From NCBI GenBank assembly GCA_036936605.1, contig JAUPFV010000003.1:81514273-81578272 (forward strand): a stretch of 64,000 bases of DNA. Reading direction: 5' to 3'. The notes beneath the pieces are model-generated. The model saw only the letters and a program-made list of their open reading frames with translations, was not told where the DNA came from and did no database searches. Each line of letters opens with the position of its first letter. The first letter of the stretch is position 1. The DNA is from Limnanthes douglasii subsp. nivea. Its lineage: Eukaryota > Streptophyta > Magnoliopsida > Brassicales > Limnanthaceae. This document shows positions 11,150 to 22,170 of this stretch, one piece after another. Position numbers and translations under genes: made by a program.

Positions 11150-11480
11150 AACATCTTCTGGCTTGTCCTGTCCTTACAGTATTATACTGTTTCCTTGTGC
11201 AGGCCGTGCTTCAGCATCATCAGCGCTAGAAAGGATCTGCCCAACCGCAGCTCCACGAGATGCAAGCAAACCTTGTGCTATCACTTTGTCTTTGTATGCA
11301 GACGGGTCTTCCAACTGCGGGTGAAGGAGTTGGTCCAAATGCTGAGGCGTTGCCATCTTTACAGTTGTGCGAGTCTATATTCGTGAACCATGTCGACTAC
11401 TATATATCTTCACAACACATTTACCGGTGGCGCTTACCTGTTCTACATTCCAGCATCAACACCCTATTTTCTTAAATTGT
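11150..11480 (-). pseudogene. Pyruvate, phosphate dikinase (PPDK) gene fragment
   Basis: On the minus strand, from high to low coordinates: MLECRTGKR (11450s), a frame change, GKCVVKI, VDMVHE, then the open frame 11174-11356 with [37 protein letters not shown] and DDAEA, and after a stop KPEDV. This order and wording match the central linker region of plant PPDK ([45 protein letters not shown]). Only about 100 residues remain, with at least two disabling lesions, and the phosphohistidine region is not preserved. It is a captured or relic fragment rather than a gene. A second copy sits at 61395-61690. Confidence 0.85.
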
Positions 11481-11639
11481 GAATCAATATCCATCAAAAC
11501 CTTACTTCTAACTTTAACTGAAAATACTCTACTAACCGACCAAGGCATGTTGACCTATAGCCTTTGGACAATTACGCAAATTATTCCATTGCCTTGTTTG
11601 ACTAGTCTTCGAACTTGAGCTTGATCAAAGGGGAAAGGC

Positions 11640-11946
11640 TTTTATACAAAAACTATAATGACTTCACATGGTCATCATCTCTACCTCATCGACAAGGATA
11701 AGGACGGCATTCAAATTGTTGTGCATTTTGTGCATGTTAGGTTGCAGGACAAGTCCTTGCGAAGTGTCTCCTACCATCCGGGAAACAGATCATAATATTA
11801 TCCTTCATAAACCTCTCATCCTTGCAAATTTTATCATCGAACTTGTAGGAGAGGTCTGTCTGTCAGCCTATAGTCCTTTCAAAGTTTCTAAGCCTTTTAT
11901 TTCCGTCAAGTTGGTGTGGGGGACAAAACCATGTGAAATGCTTTAA
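11640..11946 (+). other. Unrecognised open frame upstream of SAUR 1
   Basis: An open plus-strand frame of 92 codons (11668-11946). I recognise no family. It lies directly upstream of the SAUR promoter and has no counterpart in copy B. Copy C is broken by a copia insertion just before the matching position. A TGTCTC hexamer at 11765-11770 matches the auxin-response-element core, which may be chance. It may be promoter or decayed sequence rather than coding. Confidence 0.3.
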
Positions 11947-12010
11947 TAGTCCAGCCCCAGCTGATACCACAGGTTAGAGGACACGGATTTCAAATTGAAA
12001 TGCTATTCTA

Positions 12011-12020
12011 TCTATATATA
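12011..12020 (+). promoter_or_regulatory. TATA box of SAUR 1
   Basis: TCTATATATA about 110 bp upstream of the ATG. The same block (TATATACCCACATGA) precedes SAUR 2. Confidence 0.6.
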
Positions 12021-12127
12021 CCCACATGACATTGTTCAACCTCCAAACCCACAACTCTTCACATTCCAAATTCATCGATTAAACAAAAAAATAGTAAGAA
12101 GCTCTAAAATCTTTTTTTTGGAGAAAC

Positions 12128-12412
12128 ATGGGTGTTCGTCTTCCAGGTGTTGTTTCTGCTCTCCGACGGTCCGTTTCCTTGACAAAGAAATCAGGTCCGA
12201 GAAATTCGGATGTACCAAAAGGCTTCTTTGCAGTTTATGTTGGTACTCATATGAAGAGATTTGTAGTTCCTGTATCCTACTTGAACCAGCCCTTGTTTCA
12301 AGATTTGCTAAGTCGAGCCGAAGAAGAATTTGGATTTGATCATCCCATGGGTGGCTTGACCATTCCTTGCGACGAAGATCTATTTGTTAGTCTCACTTCT
12401 CAGCTTCAATAG
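12128..12412 (+). CDS. SAUR-family protein, copy 1 (94 aa)
   Basis: Small auxin-up RNA protein. In the family such proteins inhibit PP2C.D phosphatases and so promote plasma-membrane H+-ATPase activity and cell expansion. The length (94 aa, single exon) is typical. The SAUR core runs from about residue 28 to 90: [48 protein letters not shown] and FVSLTSQLQ. The basic N-terminus, [20 protein letters not shown], is typical of the SAUR20/ARG7-like group. The ATG follows a 5' leader from a TATA box at 12011. The frame is intact and differs from SAUR 2 by two bases and one residue (Gly23 here, Ala23 there). No intron. The 3' flank carries an ATAGATT...GGA...TTTTGTA block reminiscent of, but not identical to, the SAUR DST instability element. 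Confidence 0.95.
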   Translation: MGVRLPGVVSALRRSVSLTKKSGPRNSDVPKGFFAVYVGTHMKRFVVPVSYLNQPLFQDLLSRAEEEFGFDHPMGGLTIPCDEDLFVSLTSQLQ

Positions 12413-14656
12413 ATTAAACACACTGGAGGCAAGACAATTTTGTAAAGGCAGATTAGCATGTTACATATATACGTTTAGCTGAAATGAGATAGGACACTTG
12501 CTGTCATGTAAATAGGATACTCATACATCAATTTTTAACTTTTATCTCCAACCATGACTCATGCAAATATTTTGTCCATTTTTAACTTTAACCTCCAACC
12601 ATCCGGCATGCAAAACAATGAATCACATGTAAAATAAAAACCAAATATGTTATAAAATAAGTGACGCTTTTATATGTTTTTTATTTTAACAATAAAACTA
12701 CTTTGTAATCTATAAAACAAATCAACTAAACCACTTGAAAATACATGAAACCAATAATAGTTTGTAATTTTTTCGTCTTGTAATTTGTCCGTAGATGATA
12801 TATTTCGTCAAATAGTGCGATGAAATATGTATATAGAATAATTTTAAAATATTTGGAATTTGAAAAATTTAAGTGTGAATTAATTTTTTTTTAAAAAGAA
12901 TTAAAGTCTTTTGTTTCTAATAATGCGGAAGCCACTAAGTTGTAGTTGTTTTGTGCTATAACTAACAACGCGGAATAGTGAAAATTATTACGATACAAAA
13001 TAAACTAATTCAATATTGAAGGAATGAGCGTATCCATGTCGGTAATATTCTATTTAGGGCCAACAAATCCTAAAAGGTATAAACGAGGTCCAGGGTATAA
13101 ACGAGCTGGACCTGAACGACATCAAAAAATTGTTCAAGAAAAAAGTCTAGAAGAATATTTGCTACAGAATTCAATGGAGTTAATTAAATCAAATTAGTAA
13201 AAAAAAAGATTAAACCTCATGTCCGAGTCGAAGTCGTAGAACCAAGATTCCTATTAATTTTTATGTGGTCAAAATAACCCACAAATAAAAATCACAACAT
13301 TTTCGGTTGCTTATATTGGGTGCGACCAATCATACGTTTAGATAGATGGGCGCACGAAGTCCCTTTTTGTTTGATTTTGGATAGCTTGTTCAGAACTTAT
13401 AATGCTAAAATCTGTATTTGGAATTTCTAAGACTAAAATGTGTCTAGCTAGATGTTGATTTGACACTATGATTCGGAAGAAATTGCTACTAGAACAATGC
13501 ATTGTTTTTGCATTGGCGACAAATAGGAGCAGACAATGATGTTGGTAGTTCAAATACAAGATCCGAACAACAAAGATACATAAACCAGTGAACCCGATCC
13601 AAACAATGAAGGAAAAGAAAATAGTGATTACAATTTCGTCAGTCCTCACCTAAACGATACGGCGAAAAAAAAGGTCGAATAATTTTACTATTCAAATTCT
13701 TATCTAAAACTTTTAGTGGCAAGTTTTGGAAATTTTGTGGCATCAAAATCGCGGCCATAAAAGAACACAATTTATAGCATGGCCGATGGTGAAATGAAGT
13801 TCAAGCTGAACTGGAACCTTATGAGTTTTTGCAAACATCATAGCTGTTATAAGAAATGTCTAATGAAACAGCTTCAGCTACGTTGTGGAATGGATGTTGG
13901 ACGAACAAATTAAATATAACAGAGCTCCCCGACGACGATAGAGAAACCAACCCGCCTGCTTGTAAGTAAGTAAAGGATTGTAGCGATATATGCCTCTCTT
14001 TTTTAATTCATATTGTTCGATGCATCGGGAGACGGGTCATGTTTGTGCTGTGACCTTATGAACCGTGTCAAAATGAAATGAGCACCAACCAAAAGTTCTC
14101 AGATTATTCCTTAAGTGCTTGATTTATCAAAGACGGTTTTGAATCTGACTCTTGCCCTACTTTTCACGCATCATGAGAAGATTCACCTTTCTCCCTCCGC
14201 AACTCCCATACACCCAACAACCAATTTGTTCGGAGATGCCGCGTTTGCAAATCACAAACTACGTTGATATTGTTTTATAAGTCCCAGTCCTTGTCTGCTA
14301 GACACGAGAGCTTACTGTAGCCTAATAGTCGAGGTGGAAACATATATGGCCCTTCCGGTAGTATACTTCGCTCTTGGGGAAGAAGCATCCAGACCATTTA
14401 GAAAGCTTTAGTCGACCGGTGGTTTTTTTACCTCATATGTTGCGAAAAACACCTTGGTTGCATTTAATTTGGCCGCACATCCTTCCAACTCGACCCTTAG
14501 GATTTTCAGAGTCCGAGTAACCTTCTTTTTCGTAATTGATGAACCAACCGCTCATATCTATGTAGTTTTAAAATGTAACAGCCAATAAAAATCCAACCAA
14601 ACAACAGAGGAGAAGAGACCATCTAACATTCATTTCTCTACGAATATGGGATAAGT
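12413..14656. other. 3' flank of SAUR 1 and rest of copy A
   Basis: 12413-12620 is almost identical to the SAUR 2 3' flank. 12620-13010 is AT-rich and diverged. 13010-13690 matches 55881-56545. Two blocks, about 13694-13845 and 13915-14340, have no counterpart in copy B. 14345-14656 matches 56720-57035. No convincing coding frame. The end of the shared sequence is at GATAAGT, where the copia fragment begins. Confidence 0.6.
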
Positions 14657-17373
14657 CAACGTTCACAGTATTCTTAAGATACCGAAGTATCCATTTCACT
14701 ACATGCCATTGTTCTTTCCCAAGACATCCCATGTACCTGCTAACTACACTAACCGTATGTGAAATATCAGGACGTGTGTATACCATAACATACATGATAC
14801 TACCAACTGTACTTGCATATGAAACCTTCGATATTTGTTCCAACTCAGCATCGTCCTTGGCCGCTCCTACTGCAGACAACTTTAAATGAGTAGCAAACAT
14901 AATGCTAACTGCCTTAGTATCAAACACGTTGAGTCGTTATAACACTTTCTCAATATAGCTTCGTTGAGACAAGTGTAATGATCCTACACTTCTATTCATG
15001 ATAATTTATATACCAAGAATCTTCTCTGCTCTACCCAGATCCTCCAAACTTTGTCCTCCATATTAGGTTCGATAAATTCCTCTGGCTGTCTCGTGTAGAT
15101 TTGCTCCTCCAATACACCATGTAGAAACCCAGTTTTCACATCCAACTGCTCAAGCTCTAAATCTTTCAAAACTACTATGGCTAACAAAACTCGAATCGAA
15201 CTCTGCTTCACCATTGGAGAAAACACTTCATCGAACAACTTCTTCTAGACAAGTCAACAAGCTTCTATGTCTGATTTTTATGAAGAGATTCAATCTATAC
15301 CCCATAACATCATTCCATCGATCTGCCTCTCAACTCGCTATAGCTTCTCTATAGCTACTAGGTTTATGCATCTCAACTTCTTCTACAACTAACTCAGCAT
15401 ATGCAACTAGATTTGCGTACCTTTTTGGAAATCTAATGTGTCTTCTTTCCCTGCCCAATGATATGCTATAAGGTTGTTGTTCTGGTTTGGGCGCATCATC
15501 GTCACTATCATCTGATGCTGACGCTTTACCTTCTGATTCTGAATCCACCTTAGAACCAATTGAATTATTGGACCTGCAATGAACTGATTCTACTTCAAGT
15601 TCCACATATTTACTCACAACCGATCCTGATTCAACCATTTATACTACTTTCTTCTTATTGTCTTTCGAAGAAAACTCATTAAAAGTAGCGTCCCTACTGA
15701 TGAGAAAACCTCGAGACTTTGGAGAGGTATACCATAACCTATATATATTCACTCCAGTAGCATATCCTAGAAATATGCACCTCTTTTCCCTCGTCTTAAG
15801 CTTACCATCTCTTAAATGAGCACACGGTGGACAACCTAACACCCTCAAATGTTCATAATCAGCCGACTATCCAGACCAAATCTCAAAAGGAGTTTTACAA
15901 TCAATAGTCGTTGATGGAGACCGATTCACCAAGTAACACGCTGCATTGATAGCTTCAGCCTAAAAATCGTTTCCTATATCGGAATGCGATAACATACTTT
16001 GTGTCTTGTCACAAAGAGTTCTGTTCATTCTTTCGGTGATTCCATTCTATTATAGTGTTCTAGAACAAATGCGATGGCGCACTATTCCCTTAGCTTCGCA
16101 GAACTCGTTGAACTCAAGATTGCAGTACTCTAACCCATTATCTGTCCTAAGACGTTTGATTTTTCTTCATGTTTGCTTCTCAATCATCGTCTTCCATTTG
16201 ATAAAGGTTGAATATGCCTCATATTTCGTTTTCAGAAAGTAAACCCACTTCGTACTTGAATAATCATAAATAAAACTCATTTAGTATATGGCTCCGCTCT
16301 TCGATTAAATTCTGTTTGGACACCAAAGATCTGAGTGAATGTAGTCCACTGTCTGTTTAATCTTTCTTATAGCCGATTTGCTGAATTTGACTCTAGTTTA
16401 TTTACCAAATACACAGTGCTCAGAAAACCCCAACGATTCTGCTTTATACCCTTTTAACAAATCTCTCTTTCCCAAAACAGCTAATCCTCTGTTACTCATG
16501 TGACCAGGACGTGAATGCCACAACTTATTTTAATCCTGCCTACTTTGGCTATTACTCTCTGATGATGCTACTCCAGCATCACCAATAAAAACACTACCAT
16601 GGAGAATGTAAAGACCCTTCTGTAAACTACCCTTCATACATACCATTGAGCCTTTTGTCACTTTGATTACACCGTCTTCTGCACGGTACTTGTAAACCCG
16701 AGAGTCTAGAGTCCCAAGAGAAATCGTGTTTCTCTTTAACCAAGTAACATGCCGGCACATCAAGATTCTAACAACCCCGTAAAACATTATGATTTTGACG
16801 TTTCCATTACACCAACAATCAACGAATGATTGTTCCCTAAATGGATAGTTTCATTCATTGGCTTGTAAGTATCGAACCATTGCTTGAACTGAGACATGTG
16901 ATATGTAGCGCCAATTTCGAGTAACCGAGAATTTTGGCCACAGTCTAAACTTACTGACAATACATCTCATCTACCACTCTTTTTACTATCGTCAAAATTG
17001 TTCACACCTTCAACAATGTTTGCTGCATTTTCCTTTTGATTTCCCTTCGTACCATTCAGTTTCGGACGATCTCTGCTATAATGACCCTTCTTACCGCATT
17101 CATAACAGTTTGAATTCTTTATCTTTGATTTTTACCTCCAGTTATTCCTTCTTAAAGAACTCGCTTTTCTTCCAGGTCTTCCCTTAGTCATAAAAGCTTC
17201 CCATTCAGCTTGATTGTCTAGCTGCAACTGTGTCATCTCCTTGGATTTCAGTGCACCTTTGACATCTGCTAGCGATAACTTATCCTTACCATACATAATG
17301 GTATCTACGAAGTTTATAGAGGGAGCTGGTAACGATCTCAATACAAACAAAGATTGATCTTCATCCTCAATAT
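14657..17373 (-). pseudogene. Truncated Ty1/copia polyprotein, many lesions
   Basis: Minus-strand order. Gag C-terminus near 17373-17160 (VLRSLPAPSINFVDTIMYGK). Zinc knuckle CYECGKKGHYSRDR near 17100. Protease LEIGATYHMSQF near 16900, with the usual D-S/T-G lost. Gag-pre-integrase 16530-16787. Integrase C-terminal region 15639-15848 (RCIFLGYATGVNIYRLW). Linker 15330-15638 (RRHIRFPKRYANL). RT start 14996-15238 (QLDVKTGFLHGVLEEQIY). RT end 14657-14927 (YTRPDISHTVSVVSRYMG, WILRYLKNT). Between the two RT parts KVW jumps to DLGRAEKILG, so the YVDD catalytic box is deleted. The 5' end of gag is cut by the gypsy LTR at 17374 and the 3' end is missing. Confidence 0.88.
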
Positions 17374-17761
17374 TGATGAGTCCGAATACTGCTTCCTCTC
17401 CGGACAGGGACAGATCGGACCAAGGCCACCAAACCGGACAGGCCACTTCGAACACTTAGCCCATTGAACAGTTCGAACTATGACAAAAGTACTAAAAAAC
17501 CTAAACACTTGTTGACTAAGCTGCTTACTCTCCTACTAAAGAGCTCGTGGGTCTTTAAACATGACCCGAAAACCCATAAAGCCCAAATGAAAGGGTATAT
17601 ATACTCAACCACCTGCATTAAATATCGGTAATGAAAATTAACTGCAACCAGGCTGCTTAATTCTCCATCTACTTTCTACTCAAAATATTAAACACATACC
17701 AACCTTCACAAACTATAAAACAAATTACCAAATTACCCTCAGACATAAATTAACCACACCA
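17374..17761 (+). repeat. 5' LTR
   Basis: TGATGAGTCCGAATAC ... ACCACACCA, 388 bp, TG...CA ends, inserted in copia gag. TATATATA at about 17595-17603 is the likely TATA box. Confidence 0.9.
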
Positions 17762-17764
17762 AAT

Positions 17765-17783
17765 TGGCGACCACAGTGGGAGC
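17765..17783 (+). other. Primer-binding site
   Basis: TGGCGACCACAGTGGGAGC three bases after the LTR. The same site recurs in the elements at 31816-41252 and 45376-55875. Confidence 0.8.
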
Positions 17784-17834
17784 ACGAAGGTGCCTGAATC
17801 AAGCATTCGAAATCAACAAAAAAAGTCAGTCCGA

Positions 17835-20069
17835 ATGAATCCGGAAGGCCTGGAAGTACCACTAGCTTTACTCGAAGTGGTGGGTGAAAACGATGAGTAC
17901 ACCATCGAGGAGCGCGATAGGTTAAAAGGCGAGATAGAAGATTTGAGGGATGAAAAAGGCTAAGATGGGCATGAAAGAAAAATCGAAAGCATTAGTTGCC
18001 CATCATACTGATAACCCTAGAGAGCATGAGCCTTCAAAGACTCATGTGAGCACCGAAAAGACTCATGCTAGCTCCAAAAAGTCTCACCGGTCTAAGGAAG
18101 TGGAGAGTTCTGACTAGGATCAGAGTCTTCTGATAACTCTTCGGATGATGAGGGAGTTGAAGAATCCTTATCCTCTAGCAGCGATGAGGGTCGAACTAAA
18201 AAGAAGCAAAAACAGATCAAAAAATACTCAAGGAAAAGGGATAGACATGGATAGTTAAAGAAGATCACCGAAGGCATGTAGACCGGATGCTGATGGATCC
18301 TTTTGCTTTCCACGATGAACCAGGTATCTTTACAACTCCCATTGAAGATACTGTGTTCAGTCGTGGCCAAAATTGGAGGCAATCTCCATTGTCTTCCAAA
18401 ATTCTATCCGGAAACCTCCCTAAGAGGTTTGATAGCACCAAAATGGAAAAGTACGATGGCAGTACTGATCCAGACAACCATCTGGAGCAATTTAAAAACT
18501 TCATGATGAACTTTTATGATGATGACAAGCTACTTTGCAGAGCATTGTCCCAATCATATACGGGGAGTGCTCTAAAATGGTATAACAGCCTACCACAAGG
18601 CTGTATCAAGAATTTCGATACTTTTTTGGTGGCCTTTCGGAGGCAGTTCGTTGGGAGTAAAGAATTAAAGAGAAATGGGGACACAATAATCCACTGTGCC
18701 CAAGAACCGAACGAATCATTGAAAAAATACATAAGTCGTTTTGTGAACACCGTGAATAGGTTGGCTGATTGCTTCGAGCAAGTGGCAATAGCATCCTTAA
18801 GACAGGGCTTGAACCCTGGGAATTTGGCTGATTCGGTGACCAGACAAAAGGCCATGACTTGGGGAGGGTTGCTGAATCAGGTTGGAAAACAAATTAACAT
18901 TGATGAAACAAAGAAAACCAGGGTGCACAGGCAGGTGAGGTCTACCCCGGTGGCACCAAGCCCCAATCAGAATCAGTCCGGGAACAAGGCAAAGGAGACC
19001 AGACAGGGGCATGGCAGGGCTAAAGCTCAATCTCAGCCAGCTGCACCTGCTCAGAGTCAGCAATCCAGAAATAAGAGAGGGCCTTGGATTCAACCGGAGT
19101 GGTTCCTAGAGAACATCGCAATAACTCTTTCTGCGAGTATCACAATGATATTGGCCATACCATCGATGATTGTATAGCTTTGAAACAAGAAGTTCAGAAC
19201 TTGATTGAAACGGGAAAGTTGGGGGCTTATGTCAAAAGAAGAGGAGGTAACAGACCTGACAATACTCATCGGGTTGGTCCAAGTAATGCTGCTCCGGAGG
19301 GAGCCATGGTTATAATCGAAAGGTTTGATGTGGAATCTGAATACTTGGATCTTGATCCAACTCGAAATAGAATGGGTGCAATTGAGGAATGTTCTAGAAC
19401 AGTCTCCGGGCTCATCAAGTTTTTTGAGTCATTTACAATTTTCGGAGGAGATACTATGACAGCTCCTACTGCTTCTTCGAGGAAGAGGCACGTTCATACT
19501 TTAGCTACCTAGATAGAAGGAGGCATGACCTCCTATCAATCGCAAATTCCGTTCCCCTTCATTGTTTTTGATGAGGATGACTTAAGAGATATAGTTGGCC
19601 CTCATGAAGATGCTGTTGTCATATGAGCATCTATTGGGGGCAATGACATAAGACGAATCTTTGTGGATACTAGAAGCTCAGCCAATATCATTTTCTTAAC
19701 CAATTACAAGAGAATGAAAAATCCAGCCGTAATTCCGAGTTCGGACAGATCAATTGTGGGCTTTATTGGCAGCTCAGCAGATGTGATCGGGGAGTTCGAA
19801 GAAGAAGTTTTGTTGGGCAAGGACCCTTTCAAGAAGATGGTCAGGATACTTTTTATTATGGTAGAGTGTCCCACTTGCTATAATGCTATTTTATGGAGGT
19901 CTTAGCTCTCTAAGATGCATGCAGTGGGTTCGACAGTCCACCAATGTTTGAAATATGCTGTTCAAGGACAAGTGGGAGTTGTCGAAGTAGTAAAAAAGTT
20001 GCAAGAGAATGTTATGCTACAACCCTAGCTCCCCGGACATTGGGGCCAGTTCGTATCAACGAGCAATAG
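17835..20069 (+). pseudogene. Gag-protease, broken
   Basis: ATG at 17835 (MNPEGLEVPLALLEVV). A one-base shift near 17960 and stops near 18114 and 18255 break the N-terminal part. 18287-19115 reads the gag core cleanly (DPFAFHDEPGIF, NHLEQFKNFMMNF, ALKWYNSLPQG, AFRRQFVGSKEL). A deletion of roughly 100 bp at about 19110 fuses PEWF to REHRNN and shifts the frame. 19084-19512 carries the zinc-knuckle-like CEYHNDIGHTIDDC. The protease at 19663-19905 reads VDTRSSANI, so the catalytic D-T-G is D-T-R. The frame ends at TAG (20067-20069), and pol follows in frame. Confidence 0.88.
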
Positions 20070-20075
20070 CAATTT
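20064..20075 (+). promoter_or_regulatory. gag-pol in-frame stop with near-exact tobamovirus-type readthrough context
   Basis: CAA TAG CAA TTT, 11 of 12 bases identical to the tobacco mosaic virus readthrough site CAA UAG CAA UUA. Pol (EGLYGGEGEIDDP...) continues in the same frame. Confidence 0.55.
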
Positions 20076-22170
20076 GAGGGGCTTTATGGGGGTGAGGGTG
20101 AAATTGATGACCCCAGAGAGACCCTTGGAGTATTAATACCAGTCGAAGAGATAGAAACACATTGTTTAGAAGAAGGGAAGAGTGTCAAAATAGGGTCCAG
20201 AATGCCACCCGATCTGAAAAGAGAGATGCTAAAGTTTTTGAAAGGCCATCAGCATGTTTTTGCTTGGTGCAATGCTGATGTTACTGGGGTTCCAGCAGAT
20301 GTGATATCACACCACCTATCTGTCCGGAAAGATGTAGCACCAGTGGTTCAAAAGAGAAGGGCTTTTTCCAAGGAAAAAGCTGATGTTATTGTACAAGAGG
20401 TTGACAGGCTCACAAAGATGGGGCATATCAAGGAGTCTCAATATCCTTTGTGGACTGCCAATCCGGTCCTGGTGAAAAATAAAAATGGCAAGTGGCGTAT
20501 GTGCATTGACTTCACAGACCTTAATAGGCCTTGCCCAAAAGATCTGTATCCAGTTCCCCGGATTGACCAGCTAGTAGACTCCACCTCTGGGAATAAGCTG
20601 CTATCCTTTATGGATGCTTTCTCCGGATACAATCAGATCCAATTAGATCCGAAAGATCAAGAGCATACCACATTTGTCACTGACATGGGTCTTCATTGCT
20701 ACAAGGTAATGCCGTTTGGATTGAAAAATACTGGGGCTACTTATCAGAGATTGGTGAACAAAGCCTTTGTTGATCGGATTGGAAGGAATATGGAAGTATA
20801 CATCGATGACATGATGGTGAAAAGCGTGGATGAGAAATTGCACTTGGTAGACCTCCAAGAAAATTTTACCAACTTGGTAAAGGTGAATTTGAAGCTAAAT
20901 CCAGAAAAATGTGTGTTCGGAGTGTAATCCGGGAAGTTCATAGGTTATATAATAAGTGAGAAAGGGATACAGCCCGATCCGGACCAACTTAATGATCTAT
21001 TTCAAATGGAGCCTCCTCGGAATATTAAAGAAGTACAACGATTAACGGGGAGGTTAGATGCTTTAAACAGATTTATCTCAAGGTCTTTGGACAGATGCGC
21101 CCCGTTTTTTCAAACCTTGAAGGGTGCGAAGGGATTTGACTGGACCTCACAGTGTGATGAGGCTTTCAATGAAATCAAGAAGCATCTGTCCTCTCCCAAA
21201 ACCTTATTTAAACCAGTTAAGGGAGAGACACTCTTCGTATATTTAGCAGTTTCAAGTTGTGCCATCAGTGCTGTGTTAGTGAGAGAAGTAGATAATTACC
21301 CCCATCCACTGTACTACATCAGCAAAAGCTTGATAGATGCAGAAATGCGTTATTTGAAACTTGAAAAATTATCATTGGCCCTGGTGATAGCTGCAAGAAA
21401 TATGAGGCCTTATTTTCAAGCTCATCCTATTATCGTCTGAACGTCTTTTCCTTTGAAGAATGTACTCCAAAAGGCAGACATTTCAAGTAGGATGACTAAG
21501 TGGTCGGTAGAATTGGTGGATTTTGATATAGATTTTGCTCCCCGAACAACAGTCAAAGCCCAAGCTGTGACTGATTTTTAGTAGAATTCCACTCGGATAG
21601 AGATTTTGAGCAGACTACTGAGGTGAAAGACAAAAAGGTCTGGGTCGTCCGGACGGATGGTGGATCCAGCACTATGGGATGTGGTGCAGGGGTGTGCTTG
21701 ACTTCTCCATATGGTGACAAAATGTACCAGGCTATATGCTTTGCTTTCAGGGCTTCCAATAATGAGTCCGAGTACGAGCCAGCTATAGCTGGTTTGAAGT
21801 TAGCTTTCATTTGTGGGGCTAAGAGGGTCAAGCTATTGAGTTACTCCCAACTTCTTATCCACCATGCCCAAGGTCAATCTGAGGCTAAAAAGGAGCAGCT
21901 AGTGAAGTATTTACTTCTTCTTAAAAATGAAGCACTCAAGTTTAAAAGCATTATGTATGAACATATACCCCGGGCAGAAAATGAGTTAACAGATTCATTG
22001 GCAACCATAGCATACACAGAGTCGTATCCATGGATCCATGTGCTGGAGAGCCCCTCCATTCAACTTAATGTGGGAAAAGAAGAAGAACGTTTTGAAGTAC
22101 AGGTGAAACAACTTCGGGATTGGAGATTTCCTCTCCTGCAATACCTCTCTGATGGCATCGTGCCTCCAAG
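20070..22170 (+). pseudogene. Pol, first RT-RNase H copy
   Basis: RT frame 20202-20927: WTANPVLVKNKNGKWRMCID, MDAFSGYNQI, PFGLKNTGATYQRLVN, YIDDMMVKS. A stop at 20926 follows CVFGV. RT thumb and first RNase H at 21006-21440 (HPLYYISKSLIDAEMRY), stop at 21438 (CGA changed to TGA). Second RNase H at 21623-22170: RTDGGSS, NNESEYE, LLSYSQLL (third catalytic Asp replaced by Tyr) and NELTDSLATIAY. Two successive RNase H domains are a known Tat-lineage trait. The frame ends at the duplication junction (22168-22170, AAG). Confidence 0.88.

Larger units (their letters stand above)
10231..14656. repeat. Host segmental duplication, copy A
   Basis: 10231 to about 11640 is colinear with 60472-62205 (copy C). 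12000-13010 is colinear with 44190-45375 (copy B), and 13010-14656 with 55881-57035 (copy B), allowing copy-specific insertions. It carries the PPDK fragment and SAUR 1. Its left end is replaced by a gypsy fragment and its right end by a truncated copia. Confidence 0.8.

Noticed and set aside
11995..12339. 114-codon frame overlapping SAUR 1 in another frame
   Set aside because: It overlaps a clear SAUR coding region, has no family resemblance, and its counterpart in copy B starts only at 44300, showing no conserved start.
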